Shown: one piece after another, positions 25,861-37,280 of the stretch | How the letters are laid out: every line of letters begins with the position of its first letter | Numbering within the stretch: the stretch's first letter is position 1 | NCBI GenBank assembly: GCA_009760855.2 | Contig: WPIO01000207.1 | Location: forward strand, 231,501-295,500 | DNA: 64,000 nucleotides | Reading direction: 5' to 3' | DNA from: Cristatella mucedo | Lineage: Eukaryota > Bryozoa > Phylactolaemata > Cristatellidae | Translations under genes and position numbers: made by a program | Notes under the pieces: generated by a model | Database searches by the model: none | Seen by the model: the letters and a program-made list of their open reading frames with translations, nothing else | What the model was told of the DNA's origin: nothing

Positions 25861-27940
25861 GGAGCTGTTTTAGTTTTTAGCCTAGTTACGATCACATAGC
25901 ATAAAACTGAGATATGAAGCTGCTATTTCTGGATTATAAGTACAATTCTCTCCTCTTTTATGGCAGAAACCTCTGGTAATAGTTAGCCACATACAATCCG
26001 TACTCTTTCAGCAGGCGAGAGCTTACATTAGCTCTTTCTCGTTTTCTCTCAGTCTCAAATTGCCCACTGTCTACATGCACTTTCCTCTCTTTCTTCTCTA
26101 TCTGTCTCTCTTTTTCCTTTCTCTGTCTGTGTATCTCTATCTGCCTCAGTCTCTCTCATTCTTTTTATGTGCGCGCGTGCGTGTACGCGAGCGTGTATAT
26201 GCATCAGTCAGAGCTTCACCACTCAGAAATCAGGGAGGGTATATTAGTAGTCGTACAGAGTCGTAGAGACCCTATCTAGCGGAGTCCAGCCTTATGTCAA
26301 TGGTATTTGCAAATAGTGTTTGAAAGACAGTTAGTTTTAATTTTCTTCCACAGCCTGTCTCATGACAATCTTTTTACGCAAGTATCCTGTAAAAGAAAAT
26401 ACTTGTTGCTATGACGCACAGGAAGGTTTATAAGCTAGCACTATTAAATAAGCAGCAAATAAGCAGTAAATAAAAACGCTCCGTTTGAGTACTTATACCC
26501 AAATTAATCATTTTCAAGTTGGCCGCATTAACTGCGTATGTTAATAGACATATTAAAATAAATATATATGCAATATATATATATATATTGTCACTCATGA
26601 ATATATGATAAATACAATAATTAATAAGTAAATACATATCCTCCATAAATGTATAGATATATCAATAAACAAATAAATATATACATAAATGTGTGCATGT
26701 GTGTGTGTATCTATATCTATATATAAGTACTTAAAAATGTCCATGATCGCTGAAAATCAAGCTCCAAGACGTCTGATGACATGCAGAGCAAAATCTATCC
26801 AACCAAAATCAGAAATAATTTTAGCCTCATGTTATACGAGTAGAGCTGAACTAGCAATTCTAATTTTACCCTGATATGCGGAGTATTCGTCGGGTTATGG
26901 AGTTCACAAGGTACAAAACTAAACTGAATTTTTATTCATAAGCACGCACCTAAACAAGCTTCATGCATGTGCCTCGATCTAAAAGTTCAAAAAAGTTGGG
27001 ATGAAATCCACATATTCAGAGAAGTCACAGATTCCTAATTTTTCTTTCTTTGATATGATGCTTCCGGTTTACATTCGAGCTAGAATAGTTTGCATACTAA
27101 TTTTTAATCTTACGTGGAAGTCGTCAGAACTTTTGATCCCATTTCTAGCATATTTGTTTTAGAAAAATGCCCTAAGCAAATAATCAACTGTCGGACGTTT
27201 TAAAAAATATTTTCTTTACTTTCTTCGTTTAGAGTAAGTATCTACACTCTCTTAGAATGCGAATACCTGATAGCATGGAGCTTCAGAGTCTCGTGTCTTC
27301 CAAAAGTCAGGATATAAATTTTTCCTCAGAAGACTCGCCAGAGCAGTTCTGAAATCTTAGTAATGCGACATGCGACATGGTCATCCATAGGATCTCATCT
27401 TGCAAGAGGCCCTTGTTCGAGGAAAAAGAATGTGAAATTTGTAACTTTCAATCGCCGATAGTTAGTTTTTAAGTGACCAACTATTTGTAAAGAGTGCTTT
27501 TTATGAAAATACGTTTTTGCACTCTTTGACGATGATAATATAATAAAATATATATAAATATAAATATAAAGTATACAATAGTATCAGCTTTTTAACACTG
27601 TTTCATTGCTCACTCACATTAGAAATACGAACAGGCATATAACTTGGACGTTCCAAGAATTTTCAAAAAGCTAGATGATTTAATTTCAGATCTTATTCTC
27701 GAGCTAGTTCAATGGTTCGAATGCGGTTTTCAAATAATTAGGGCCCGCCGTACCGATCGATTCGAGCTACAGACCGCACAGTCTAAGTAAGCACAGTGCG
27801 AGTGGCATACACAACTAGGTTGTGCATTAGCTCCTGACTCACAGCTACGTCAGACTACTTTGACAGGTCTGACTTATATTCCGAAAATCAGCCAGCAGGC
27901 TGGAGTAGTGCTGCAAGCGGGAGTGAAGTGATTTCCATGT
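25861..27940. other. Intergenic, AT-rich, no gene recognised
   Basis: Holds an imperfect CT tract (26035-26165) and AT-rich simple sequence (26530-26740, 27535-27580). No coding or RNA feature could be supported. Confidence 0.55.
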
Positions 27941-28439
27941 CTAGATAGATGTACGCCGTCAACGCTCCGCTGATTACGGTGCTAAACCAAGCCGGCACTC
28001 GACGAACGCTGGTAACACGCTTAGACTTGAAATCGTGGCTACCGATTTGTAGGAGCAGCATCAGTGCACGACGATATGCAGACGGCAGAGAAATACGGCA
28101 GAAACCGGAAGCGCGAATACTTCAACCTAACAAGTACATATCCACAGACGACGGCGACCTCAAGCTGGCAACAACTATCGAGTAGCTAAAAGCCTTCTTG
28201 AGCAGAGGTAAAAGTATAAGAAATGTCATCGCCGAAATTCGGATCAAGGAAGCCTACGGCTGCAATAGCAGAGCTACCAGCGACGAGGAGCCACAGCAAC
28301 GTGAGAGACAAGAAGCAGGAAAGCCTCGCCATCGCCTCGCCATCGCCTGGGTCCTTGGAGTAAACTCACAATGGCTGCCAATAAACGCGTGCCGTCCATC
28401 TTCGAAGCTTGTTAGCATTACATGGTGGCGGCGGGGAGA

Positions 28440-29360
28440 ATTTAGAGTACTGCCCTAAATATCAACAAGAATCAAGCGATGACTGTGCGTAATTCTCTAG
28501 CGGAGTTTACGCTCGACGAGCCGGCGTTGTGTACGCCTTGGAGAAAGAAATCGCGTTCTTCATTATGCATCCGAAACCTCCACTGGCTGACTGGGGAGGT
28601 CCAGGACGGACAGATAAATACACCATTTGTACGCCACGGGGCGCAAGCCAAAGCGATATTCGACACTTTTGACTACGAGGTCGACCAAGTGAAAATGTTA
28701 GATGCCATCTTGAGTGAATTTGATGGCTGGCGCATACAGCTAAGGAATATCATCCACGATCGGGCTATGTTTAACCGCAGCTGGCAAGATGTGGATGAGT
28801 CTGTCTACCAAGGCATTCATACGTGCACTACATGATTTAGCTTCGAATTGCTAATGGGGCGCGATGAAAGACGAATTTATCCGAGATCACCTGGTTGTAG
28901 GCTTGTCCTGCCTCAAAATTTGAGAAACCCTGCAACTAATCCCCGACATTAGTCAACTGTGGTGCTAACGATGGCGTGTCAGACGGAGATGATAAAGTCG
29001 CAACTAAGCCTGGAACACCCGGTTTCCGATGTCTCTGAGGTACGTGTGAGATCACAGTTCGTCAACTGTCCTGAGCCCTGCTTTTAGAGGCTAGCAGCCG
29101 CGTAGACCGTTGGAGAGCAATGCTTCCCGATGATGCAGAAGGAGCTAACAGTTGCCGTAAACTGCAACTCAGCTCACACTCATGGGCAGTGCCCGGCACG
29201 AAGCCGCCGTTGCGAAAACTACCGGAAGTTAGGCACTACGCAGTTCATTGCAAATCACGGGGCGCTAAAGTAAGAGAGGTCGTGGCTAAATCTGGTGTTG
29301 ATAATTACACCGTGGATATCATTACAAATGCTGCAGCAGCTGGAGAGTGCCTGTATTGCA
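28440..29360 (+). pseudogene. Ty3/gypsy Gag remnant
   Basis: Frames between 28479 and 29360 hold gag-like blocks: ALCTPWRKKSRSS then AKAIFDTFDYEVDQVKML, LRNIIHDRAMFNRSWQDVDE, and in a shifted frame MKDEFIRDHLVVGL. A decayed zinc-knuckle end (RHYAVHCKSRG) follows near 29230. These fit Gag of invertebrate Ty3/gypsy elements. A TGGTGGCGGCGGGGAGAA segment at 28423-28440 sits where a primer-binding site would be expected, so an LTR may lie upstream (about 27800-28420), but I could not define its start. Frameshifts and stops abound. Protease, RT and integrase are absent. Confidence 0.6.
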
Positions 29361-29361
29361 T

Positions 29362-29362
<1 letters not shown>

Positions 29363-29457
<95 letters not shown>

Positions 29458-29460
29458 GTA
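29363..29460. repeat. (CA)n followed by (TA)n microsatellite
   Basis: A CA run of about 78 bp followed by about 16 bp of TA. Open frames here are artefacts. Confidence 0.97.
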
Positions 29461-29477
29461 TAGTACGCTGACTCGAT

Positions 29478-29772
29478 GACATTTAAAAAGCTAAAAACGT
29501 ATTTATTAATCACAGCATTTAGAGGGGGTCATGTGAGTCGTCCTTTGTTCCACCATTCGCTTGCTGACGCTGTGCATGCTGCTACTGATCGTATTTGCAT
29601 GTGGATTCAGTGCATGCCACAACTAATCATGTTATGCTTGTTGACATTGAGCATGCTACCACTAATCATTCGCTCATGCTTCCTTTACAGCATATTAAAA
29701 GGGCCTAGAAAGTTTGCTGAGAGCGGTGTACAAATGTATAGCACTATTATTAATATTATTATTAATATTGTA
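29478..29772 (+). mobile_element. LINE family B 3' end
   Basis: The plus-strand 3' UTR fragment has the repeated GCATGCTG/CTAATCAT units and a degenerate terminal stem-loop ending in an (ATT)n tail at about 29745-29770. Confidence 0.75.
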
Positions 29773-29774
29773 GG

Positions 29775-29960
29775 GGCGATGTAATTCATCTGCATCTATA
29801 ACTTCATAGCCACAATAACTAATGGATGTAAAGCTAACCGAAGAGTTTTCAATAGAGCACCCGTGGCTTTCGGTGCTCATACGTCAGCCAAGAGACTTAA
29901 TCTCATGGCACTCAGAGAAACAAAGAAGCATAGCTGAACCAGAAAGGCCAGTTGGGGGAG
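29775..29960 (-). mobile_element. Diverged LINE family A 3' fragment
   Basis: The order of short blocks matches the other family A copies: ATCTGCATCTATAACT, AGAGTTTTCAATAGAGCAC, TGGCTTTCGGT, GTCAGCCAAGAGACTT and GAAGCATAGC. Identity is visibly lower. Confidence 0.5.
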
Positions 29961-30104
29961 TGAGAGAATGGATGAAGTAACCTACCGCCGAATTCGTGGC
30001 TTGGAACAAGGCATTGACCTAAGGTTCACCTACCTGCATCGGCATCCCTAGGATGAAGCCAAAGAGAAAGGCGGACCATTCCAAAGGCGACCAACGGTTG
30101 GCAG

Positions 30105-30275
30105 ATAAATGAATAAAATTCATTTGTACGGCGCCGAAAGAGAATTTCATGTATTCAGGCTCTTCACATATGCCCTGGGACTCGAGCCCACAACCTCAGC
30201 CATTAAAAAAATTCACCTTGACCTTGGTCGGGGTGATCGCTTTCGCCGCTGGGCCAAACTAGAGCTGGAGATGCC
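30105..30275 (-). mobile_element. tRNA-derived SINE (family C)
   Basis: On the minus strand an A-box-like TTGGCCCAGCGG (about 30252-30263) and a B-box GGGCTCGAGTCCC (30178-30190) are followed by the AGCGCCTGAAT-type tail shared with the copy at 45957-46100. The tail resembles the 3' end of LINE family B. Confidence 0.65.
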
Positions 30276-30642
30276 TGTCGGGTTACCAAGCCAGCCTTCA
30301 GGTGGTCCCCGCAGGTGGGTCATTAAGGAGGCTCATAAAGGGGACCATGGTCTACTGATTCCATACCATTCCTTCCATGTCTTATGAGATACCTAATCGT
30401 ACTTATCCCATAGCCACACTTGTACCACTCAGTACGTATGTCTGGTTGCAGCTCGAGAGCTACTGTCAGTACTGAGCCGAGTGGTGAAATACTTGTGTCC
30501 AAATCACCCTATATCGCCGATAATAATGAATTAAATATATAAATAGATAATAAATGATAATAAATAATTAAAATGGCGCCCATCACCCAAATCGCCCTAT
30601 CTGCCTGTTTCAAGCAGCTGTCCAACCGGCCGTGTCTTCCTT

Positions 30643-31285
30643 CGTTATAATAATAATAATAATAATAATAATAATTCACTCGATAAAGCGCCCTCAGAGA
30701 ACTTAATCTCTCTCTAGGCGATTTACATTTGCTGTAAAGTGAAATGCAATTCAATGGTAAGTAAAATCATGCTTGAAAAAGCGAACGAAATGAATAATTT
30801 GGTTAGGGGTGACATGCACAGGGTCAGCATGCAAATGTGGTTAGTGGCAGCATGCACAGTGTCAGCACGCATAAGCACATCAAGGACGACTCACTGCGAC
30901 CCAATAAATGCTGTCCTAAATAGGTGTGTTTTTAGGTTCCTTTTAAATGTGGTCAGGTCAGGGGATGTTCTGATGCAGGTCGGGAGGCAGTTCCAGGCTT
31001 TGGGAGCATATGAACTAAGTGCACGGTCTCCAAAGGATTTAAGGTTTGTATAAGGTATTTCTAGACTGTTGGATTCCGAAAAGCGGGTGGTACGATGCTT
31101 GGCCTGATGGGGGTAGTATATCTGACAGATAGGCTGGAGCCATAGAATGAAAGGGACCTAAAAGTGAGCGACAAAACCTTGAAGTCAATCCGTTGCTTGA
31201 CTGGTAGCCAGTGCAGGTCGGCGAGAAGTGGAGTAATGTGGCAACTGCGATGCGTTTTACCTAGCACATTTCCGCAGGGCATGTC
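30643..31285 (-). mobile_element. LINE family B copy
   Basis: The (AAT)n tail at 30647-30674 leads into the complete stem-loop and 3' UTR. A degenerate RT C-terminus follows to about 31285, with CHITPLLADLHWLPVKQRID on the minus strand. Confidence 0.85.
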
Positions 31286-32100
31286 AGCCTCATTCTAGAG
31301 GCACTCGTTCCCATCCGGTCCTTTTCAGTAGTAATCATTTAGGCCACTGACATAGCTAGGCTTTATACAAAGCCTTATACAGAAAGCTAAACATTGTTTG
31401 ACTAAAGATCATTTTAAAAACTAATAATCTTCTGGTAAGATGTGAAATTACAACACCAAACCACTTTCTATATCAAAGTTTTTTGGCAGCTTATTGAACA
31501 AATATCATTGAGAGTCGCTATGAACAATTACCCAAACAGTTCAGGAGAAAGGGGTGGCCGTGCCAATTGTTTGCAGTGCGAGTGGGTGGGTGGAAGAGAT
31601 CTGAAGGCAGGTCGTCGACCTCGTTCCTTTGGCTCATTGGTCTTCGGGAAAACGGCGGCAAGGCGAAGTGAAAAACCCCTTCGTGCGGGTCTCCACCTGC
31701 TCGTGGCCGTGTTTTTGCCAATGCCTATAGCAGTCAGCATCCGGCTGTGACCTGTGCCCTTTTCTATATAGGTCCTCCTGGCAGCACCTGCCAGTTTCTA
31801 GCTGTAGCTATCGAAAATGAGTCTGATGGGGCGGGCCTGGCCAAGAATCTCAGGCTTCACTTCGTGCTAGGCAAACTGAGATGCAGATGAGCACGTGACT
31901 TTTTCAGGACAGACAACGCCACAGCCTGCAGCCAAGCGAGCCTTTCATGCTCAACCATAAATTAGTTTGGTAGCACCGAGTCTACGTCGAGTAAACGCTG
32001 TCGATGCTGCGCTGTTGCATAAGTGCAGATAGTTTGACAACTTCGCACTTCTTCGATAGAGAAGGCCGAACCGTATTTTTAACAGTACAATCACCATTAA
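31286..32100. other. Intergenic, no gene recognised
   Basis: Short overlapping frames on both strands at 31440-31750 carry no domain signature. Confidence 0.45.
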
Positions 32101-32104
32101 CCGG

Positions 32105-32335
32105 CCCACGGGTCTTAGCATGGAGGTAAGGTGTTTGCATTTTAAAAACCAGGTTGTGGGTTCGAATACTGCAGCAGGCAACTTTTTAGAGGCTTCCGGG
32201 TCTCAGTCTGAGAGGGGCAAGGTGCTCGTCCTTCATTATCGAGGTCGTAGGTCCTGCAGTGAGCGATCCTTTATTACCCACTGCAAGCAGCGGTGATGGC
32301 CGATGGAGCTCTTCTCCTGATCCTGACACATTAGA
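32105..32335 (+). mobile_element. tRNA-like SINE family D copy
   Basis: The plus-strand unit has a B-box GGTTCGAATAC (32160-32170) and the family body GTGAGCGATCCTTTATTACC-CACTGCAAG-GGTGATGGCC. Confidence 0.6.
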
Positions 32336-33572
32336 GCTGATCAGCTAGCTCCAACCTCCAACGTTCACAAACGTCTCCCTCCCACTTAGGAGTGCAGTAT
32401 AATTCTGCGCTAGAGGTACTGCGTGTACACCGATCAAGTACTTTGCTATGTCAGCTTGCTGGCTTCAAAACTCTCAAAGTAAAAAAAAAAATATAGCAGG
32501 TTTCTAACCTTGTCTACCACTGTTATCTAGGGGTTAAGCTAGTTACAACAAAGATATGAATGAGAGGTAACTATCTGCAGTAGAGCACACCAGCGATTCA
32601 CAAAGGACTACACTAATACAAGCAAGCTCAACACATAGTGACTCTGATTAATTCGTCCATAATAATGGCGACGGCTGGCCTATGGAGTAGACTTGAGGCC
32701 TGCCACTCATGTAAGACACATCTGAGATAAGAAAACCACGAAATGTCACCACAAGTTATGACGTCATTTCGGATGAGGCTAACCAAGGTCTAGCTATTGC
32801 AAAATTCCCCGACGAGGCTTGAATATGGTATCGACTTTATTATGATCATTCCGATAATTGATGCACCGAGAATATCGAAGGCTAAGGTTGTAGACGATAG
32901 TCAAGTTCTTCAGGCATCGCGGACTTATAAGAAGACAACAATTTGCAAGTCGAATGCATGCATGGGCTCTCAGCTGTTTTAGAGGAAGTTTAAATGCGAT
33001 TACATAAGCTGATTAGGAAGCCCGCCCAGACCCAGGTAAAAATTGTCGACGACCATGCACTAAGTAAATCTGTACTTCGGAGTGGCCTAGCTTGTGGTGC
33101 TAGCTCGGTGGCTTGCCGGAAAATTCAACTATTTATTAGCATCGAGTAACAATATGCACTCATCACACTTGCTGCGTTGTTTGGATCAAATACATTGTCG
33201 ACAACTAAGACAGGATAAGAACTTCCAAAAGTTAGACAATTTCAAGATCAACAGCATTGAAAATTAACACTTATTTAAGAGAATTTAGGAATAAGTTGCA
33301 TCAGCTGCCTTTCTAAGTTGCATCAGCTGCCTTTCTTTTTTTCAGGTTCAACAACACATCTTCTTGGAAACCAGCCCTTTTCATGTGCAGAACCACCTAA
33401 AATGAGAGCAGCACTGATAAGCTTTCGACTTCAATGCTGAGGATAGGCAGAGGCAGCCAGCTCGCTCTGAGCGATCAACTGTAAAGCAATATATGTCTTA
33501 AATGCTTTGACCATTTTAGCACTTATTATTTCTCAAAATGCAATATAAATCAAATCAAGGCAGCTCAAATAC
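32336..33572. other. Intergenic, no gene recognised
   Basis: Contains one 20-bp direct duplication (AGTTGCATCAGCTGCCTTTC, about 33294-33336). No coding or RNA signal. Confidence 0.45.
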
Positions 33573-33950
33573 CATACATCAATCTATTTTTAAATGCTTC
33601 GGAAAATGTTGGCACTTGATAGCTATTAAAATTTGATTTGTCACTTAAAAGCAGCTCAAAATAACCAAACTCAACGACAAAATCATTAAACTAGGTAGCA
33701 TACATCAATCTATTTTTAAATGCTACGGAAAATGTTGGCACTTGATAGCTATTAAAATTTGATTTGTCACTTAAAAGCAGCTCAAAATAACCAAACTCAA
33801 CGACAAAATCATTAAACTAGGTAGCATACATCAATCTATTTTTAAATGCTTCGGAAAATGTTGGCACTTGATAGCTATTAAAACTTGATTTGTCACTTAA
33901 AAACAGCTCAAAATAACCAAACTCAACAACAATATCATTAAACTAGGTAG
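33573..33950. repeat. 126-bp tandem repeat, three copies
   Basis: Units begin at 33573, 33699 and 33825 with CATACATCAATC. They differ from one another by only a few bases. The unit is AT-rich, begins with a CATACATCAATCTATTTTTA block and ends near AAACTAGGTAG. No open frame persists through it. Confidence 0.95.
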
Positions 33951-35045
33951 CGTTGTCTACCCACTAGGAACGTGGATTATCATGTGGCGTGATCATCCCT
34001 TTGCATGTCAATATTGCATTGAAATATGGTTGAACCTCTAGAGTGCATAAATCGTCACCCATTCTAAATATAGGCAAATTGCTGTACAAGTGCGCAAACA
34101 TAAATAATTATGAAAAACCACGTCAACATGCAAATAGCAAAGACAATTAGTTTGTGAAGTTTAAAAAACAATGTGGGTAGACAATGTGTAACTCTTTATC
34201 CACGTCATTCGTAAGCGAGACTATGAATATATGCTCAGCAATGCTGGCTGGGTTTCGGCAAACGTGCCATTTTCTAACGAGAAGCAGCAGCACCCCAAAG
34301 TCAACTTCCAGTTTGTAGTCTCGATATAGGGAGCATTTTTAGATATGTACAAGATCCAATCTAGTCTTTGAGAGTTATACATTATGCCTAGATGGGAAAA
34401 ATTTGAGTGTAGAATGCAAATTAATTCGGTTTCTGCACTAACGAAGAAGAAAAATCTCATAAGGGATCTCAGCCTGTGATAATCAGAAAATATGGAGCCA
34501 GGGCATATTTTAAGCTTACATAGCAAATGTAAGTTAAGACGTATTAGAAATGGCAGCGGTCGCAAGAAAACATTGAGTGCTGTTGTCTCTATCCCTTCTA
34601 GCATTTGATAGCAGCTTCTAGACCTCAATCATTAAATCATGTCTTGATTGCAAGATGATGTCTGTCTAGTGCTTTTGCATAGCATCTCAGTAAACTTACA
34701 TTATACCTTATGTGCTTTGAGTTCTTACCTGTACACGATTCAGTGCAATTTTACTAACAAGAGTATAACTAACCAGCGGCCCTGAGTGTTTCCTAGTGAT
34801 CTTTTACAGGCTTGTCTTAACATGCCAGTTGCACACTAGTAAACAGTCGTTTAGTCTATGCGAATCTAAGCATGCTACCTTGCTTCTCATTCTAAGTTTA
34901 GGTTAATGCTTCTCTTGCGCCTAGTTGTAAAGTACCAGACTCAGGGATTCAATTCTCTCAGGGTGCTACACAAAGGACTTCGAATTGTACAGACAGATTT
35001 CATTTATAACCTCCACGGGTGTTTACTTGCACCTCATCTGCTGGC
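33951..35045. other. Intergenic, no gene recognised
   Basis: A minus-strand open frame of 135 codons at 34221-34628 has no recognisable domain and is probably accidental. Confidence 0.45.
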
Positions 35046-35049
35046 TTTG

Positions 35050-35170
35050 CCCTTGAGTCATAGACCAGGAGGGGTAAGGTGCTCACTCTTCATTGGTTCG
35101 AGTCCTTCATTGGTCGATCCTTTATTGACCACTGCAAGCGATGGTTATAGCCATGAAAGCTAAATTTTTT
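35050..35170 (+). mobile_element. tRNA-like SINE family D copy, truncated
   Basis: Has GTAAGGTGCTCAC, a B-box-like GGTTCGAGTCC (35095-35105), GTCGATCCTTTATTGACC and ACTGCAAGCGATGGTTATAG, in the same order as at 32105. Confidence 0.6.
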
Positions 35171-35351
35171 TCTGTAGGTGCTAAGAGTGCTGACCGGATG
35201 GCGCAGACAATGTTCAGCTAGTATTCAATGCAGGACAGATTAGGATTTTGAAAGGTTGGCCTGATCAGAGGCAACTTAGAGATACATACACAATGGCACC
35301 AGCAGTCTGTGTCCAACATCAGATGGTCAACAATCCCTGAGGGCAAATGTA

Positions 35352-36800
35352 ATAATATACATTTGTGTAGTGCCCTCAGAGAACTCAATCTCTTTCTAAG
35401 CATTTTACATATTCTGTAAAGGAAGCATGATCATATGGCTAGTGATCGCTTGCATAATGTTAACAAGCATAGCATGGTTAGAGGTGCATGCACAGGGTCA
35501 GCATTTAACCATGGTTAGTGTAGGCCAGAACACTGTCATCATGCATAGGCACATAAAGGCCGAATCACAAGGACCGACTAAATGCAGTGATAAGCAAGTG
35601 CATTTTTAGCTTCTTTTTAAGTGTCCTGAAGTCGGAATGACGGCCACGACGCGAGTCGGGTGTGAGCTCCGGACTTTAGGAGCATGTGAACAAAAGGCAT
35701 CTAATGGTCTCTACAGGATTTGAGGTTCCTGCGAGATATAGCTATGCGATTTGAGTCTGAAAAGTGGGTGGTATGGTGCCTAGCCTGGTGGGGAAGTTGA
35801 TCTGAAAGGTAGGCTCGAGTAGAAGAATAAAGGGACCTAAATGCAAGTGACAGAACCTTGAAGTCGATGCATGGGTTGACTGAGAGCCAGTGCAGGTTAG
35901 CTAGAAGTGGTGTGATGTGGCAACTGCAACGCTCACGACAGACAAGCCTAGCTGCCGAGTTTTGCACCAGCTATTAGAGCCTCATTACACACACCGGTAG
36001 ATCAGCAAGCAGTGAGTTATAGAAGTCGAGACGGAGTGCCACAAATGCATCGACCAATTTAGAGGCAGTATTCATGTCTAAGCAAGCAGCCAAATTTGAG
36101 CAATGCTGTGTAGCTGAAAGGATGCAACTTCAAGGAGGAGCTGATGTGGTCGCCTGGTGAAAGGTCACTTTGGAACAGGACACCTAGATTTCGAGCAGCT
36201 GCAACTGGAGATATGCTAGCTCAGCTAATTTTTAAATGCTAAGCTTTTTTCATTTCTGAGTCACACTAGGTTTGCCCATAAATAGGAAGTTGGTTTTGTC
36301 GTCATTCAATTTGAGAAAGTTTGCTGCCGTCCATGCTCGGATGTCAGCAATGCATGCAGCAAGGGATTGGTGAGGATTTGAATGGTGGAGGGTGGGAGAG
36401 ATCTAAGCAAAAATACAACTGAGTGTCATCTGCACAGGAAGTGAAAGCTTAGATTGCACTTGCCTATCACTTCGGCACGAAGAAGAGTAAAAGGGACCAA
36501 GCACAGAGCCCTTACGTAGAGCCCGTACCCCAGTGATTCTTGAGATGACCTTCGTCAGTTCACATTAATGGACTCTGGAATCTCCCCCCACCCACTGAGA
36601 TAGGACCCGAACCACTTCAGAGCAGTTCTAGTGCTGCCTAGGCAAGATGAGAGGCACTTGAGAATGACTTGGTGACCAACAGTATCAAACATTGCCGTAA
36701 GATTAAAGGAAAGCAAACAGAGATTATCTACCTAAGTCTGCATTCCTGGTAAGATTCGTATAAACCCTAAGCAATGCTGACTCGATGACCTGATTAGCGC
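35352..36800 (-). mobile_element. LINE family B, longest minus-strand copy
   Basis: Reads from the 3' stem-loop (35372-35405) upward through the UTR and an RT C-terminus (RLVCRERCSCHITPLLANLH at about 35890-35950). It continues through the finger/palm region to about 36800, where it decays. Many frameshifts. The (AAT)n tail is reduced to a few bases. Confidence 0.85.
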
Positions 36801-36811
36801 TACAAGCAGGC

Positions 36812-36905
36812 TATAATAATAATATATCATTTTTATAGTGCCCTAAGAGAATCTCTATTCAGGCGCCTCACATATGCCACGGGGCGAGCCAACGACCACG
36901 GTCAT
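36812..36905 (-). mobile_element. tRNA-derived SINE (family C) fragment
   Basis: An ATAATAATAT tail, then GTGCCCTAAGAGAATCTCTATT, CAGGCGCCTCACATATGCC and a degraded B-box region. These match the minus-strand form of the SINE at 45957. Confidence 0.6.
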
Positions 36906-37085
36906 TAAATACATTCGTACAGTTGTATTAATACAGTAATGCAAATACAGTTGGAGCTGCACATAGCGTCCAGCGAAGATAGCAGTTGCTGAAAATATCG
37001 AAGCACGGAGAAGATATGAACTAGCAGGAACATTCAAACACATCGTTTCAGGCACTAGAGAGGCCATTTTGGCAAGGGTCTAATC

Positions 37086-37272
37086 CAGCGGTTCTCAACC
37101 TTTCTAATGCTGCGACCATTCAATACAGTTCCTCATATTGTGGCAACCCCCAACATAAGATTATTGTATGCAAAATGTGGAAATGTGTTTTCCGATGGTA
37201 TTAGGAGAACCATGTAAAAGGGTCATTCGACCCCCAAAGGGGTGGCGACCCACAGCAGGTTGAGAATCACTG
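37086..37272. mobile_element. SPIN-type hAT MITE
   Basis: A 187-bp non-autonomous element starting CAGCGGTTCTCAACC and ending with the complement of CAGTGATTCTCAACC (13 of 15 terminal bases paired). An exact 8-bp direct repeat GTCTAATC flanks it at 37078-37085 and 37273-37280, the target-site length of hAT transposases. Internal landmarks are GGGTCATTCGACCCCCAAAG, TTCCGATGGTATTAG, ATGTGTTTTCCGATGG and CAGTTCCTCATATTG. They match from memory the SPIN (Space Invaders) family known for horizontal spread among animals. It has no coding capacity, so a hAT transposase in trans is assumed. Confidence 0.88.
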
Positions 37273-37280
37273 GTCTAATC

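Noticed and set aside
33573-33950. CRISPR-like array
   Set aside because: Units are 126-bp contiguous tandem copies without unique spacers, in a eukaryotic genome.
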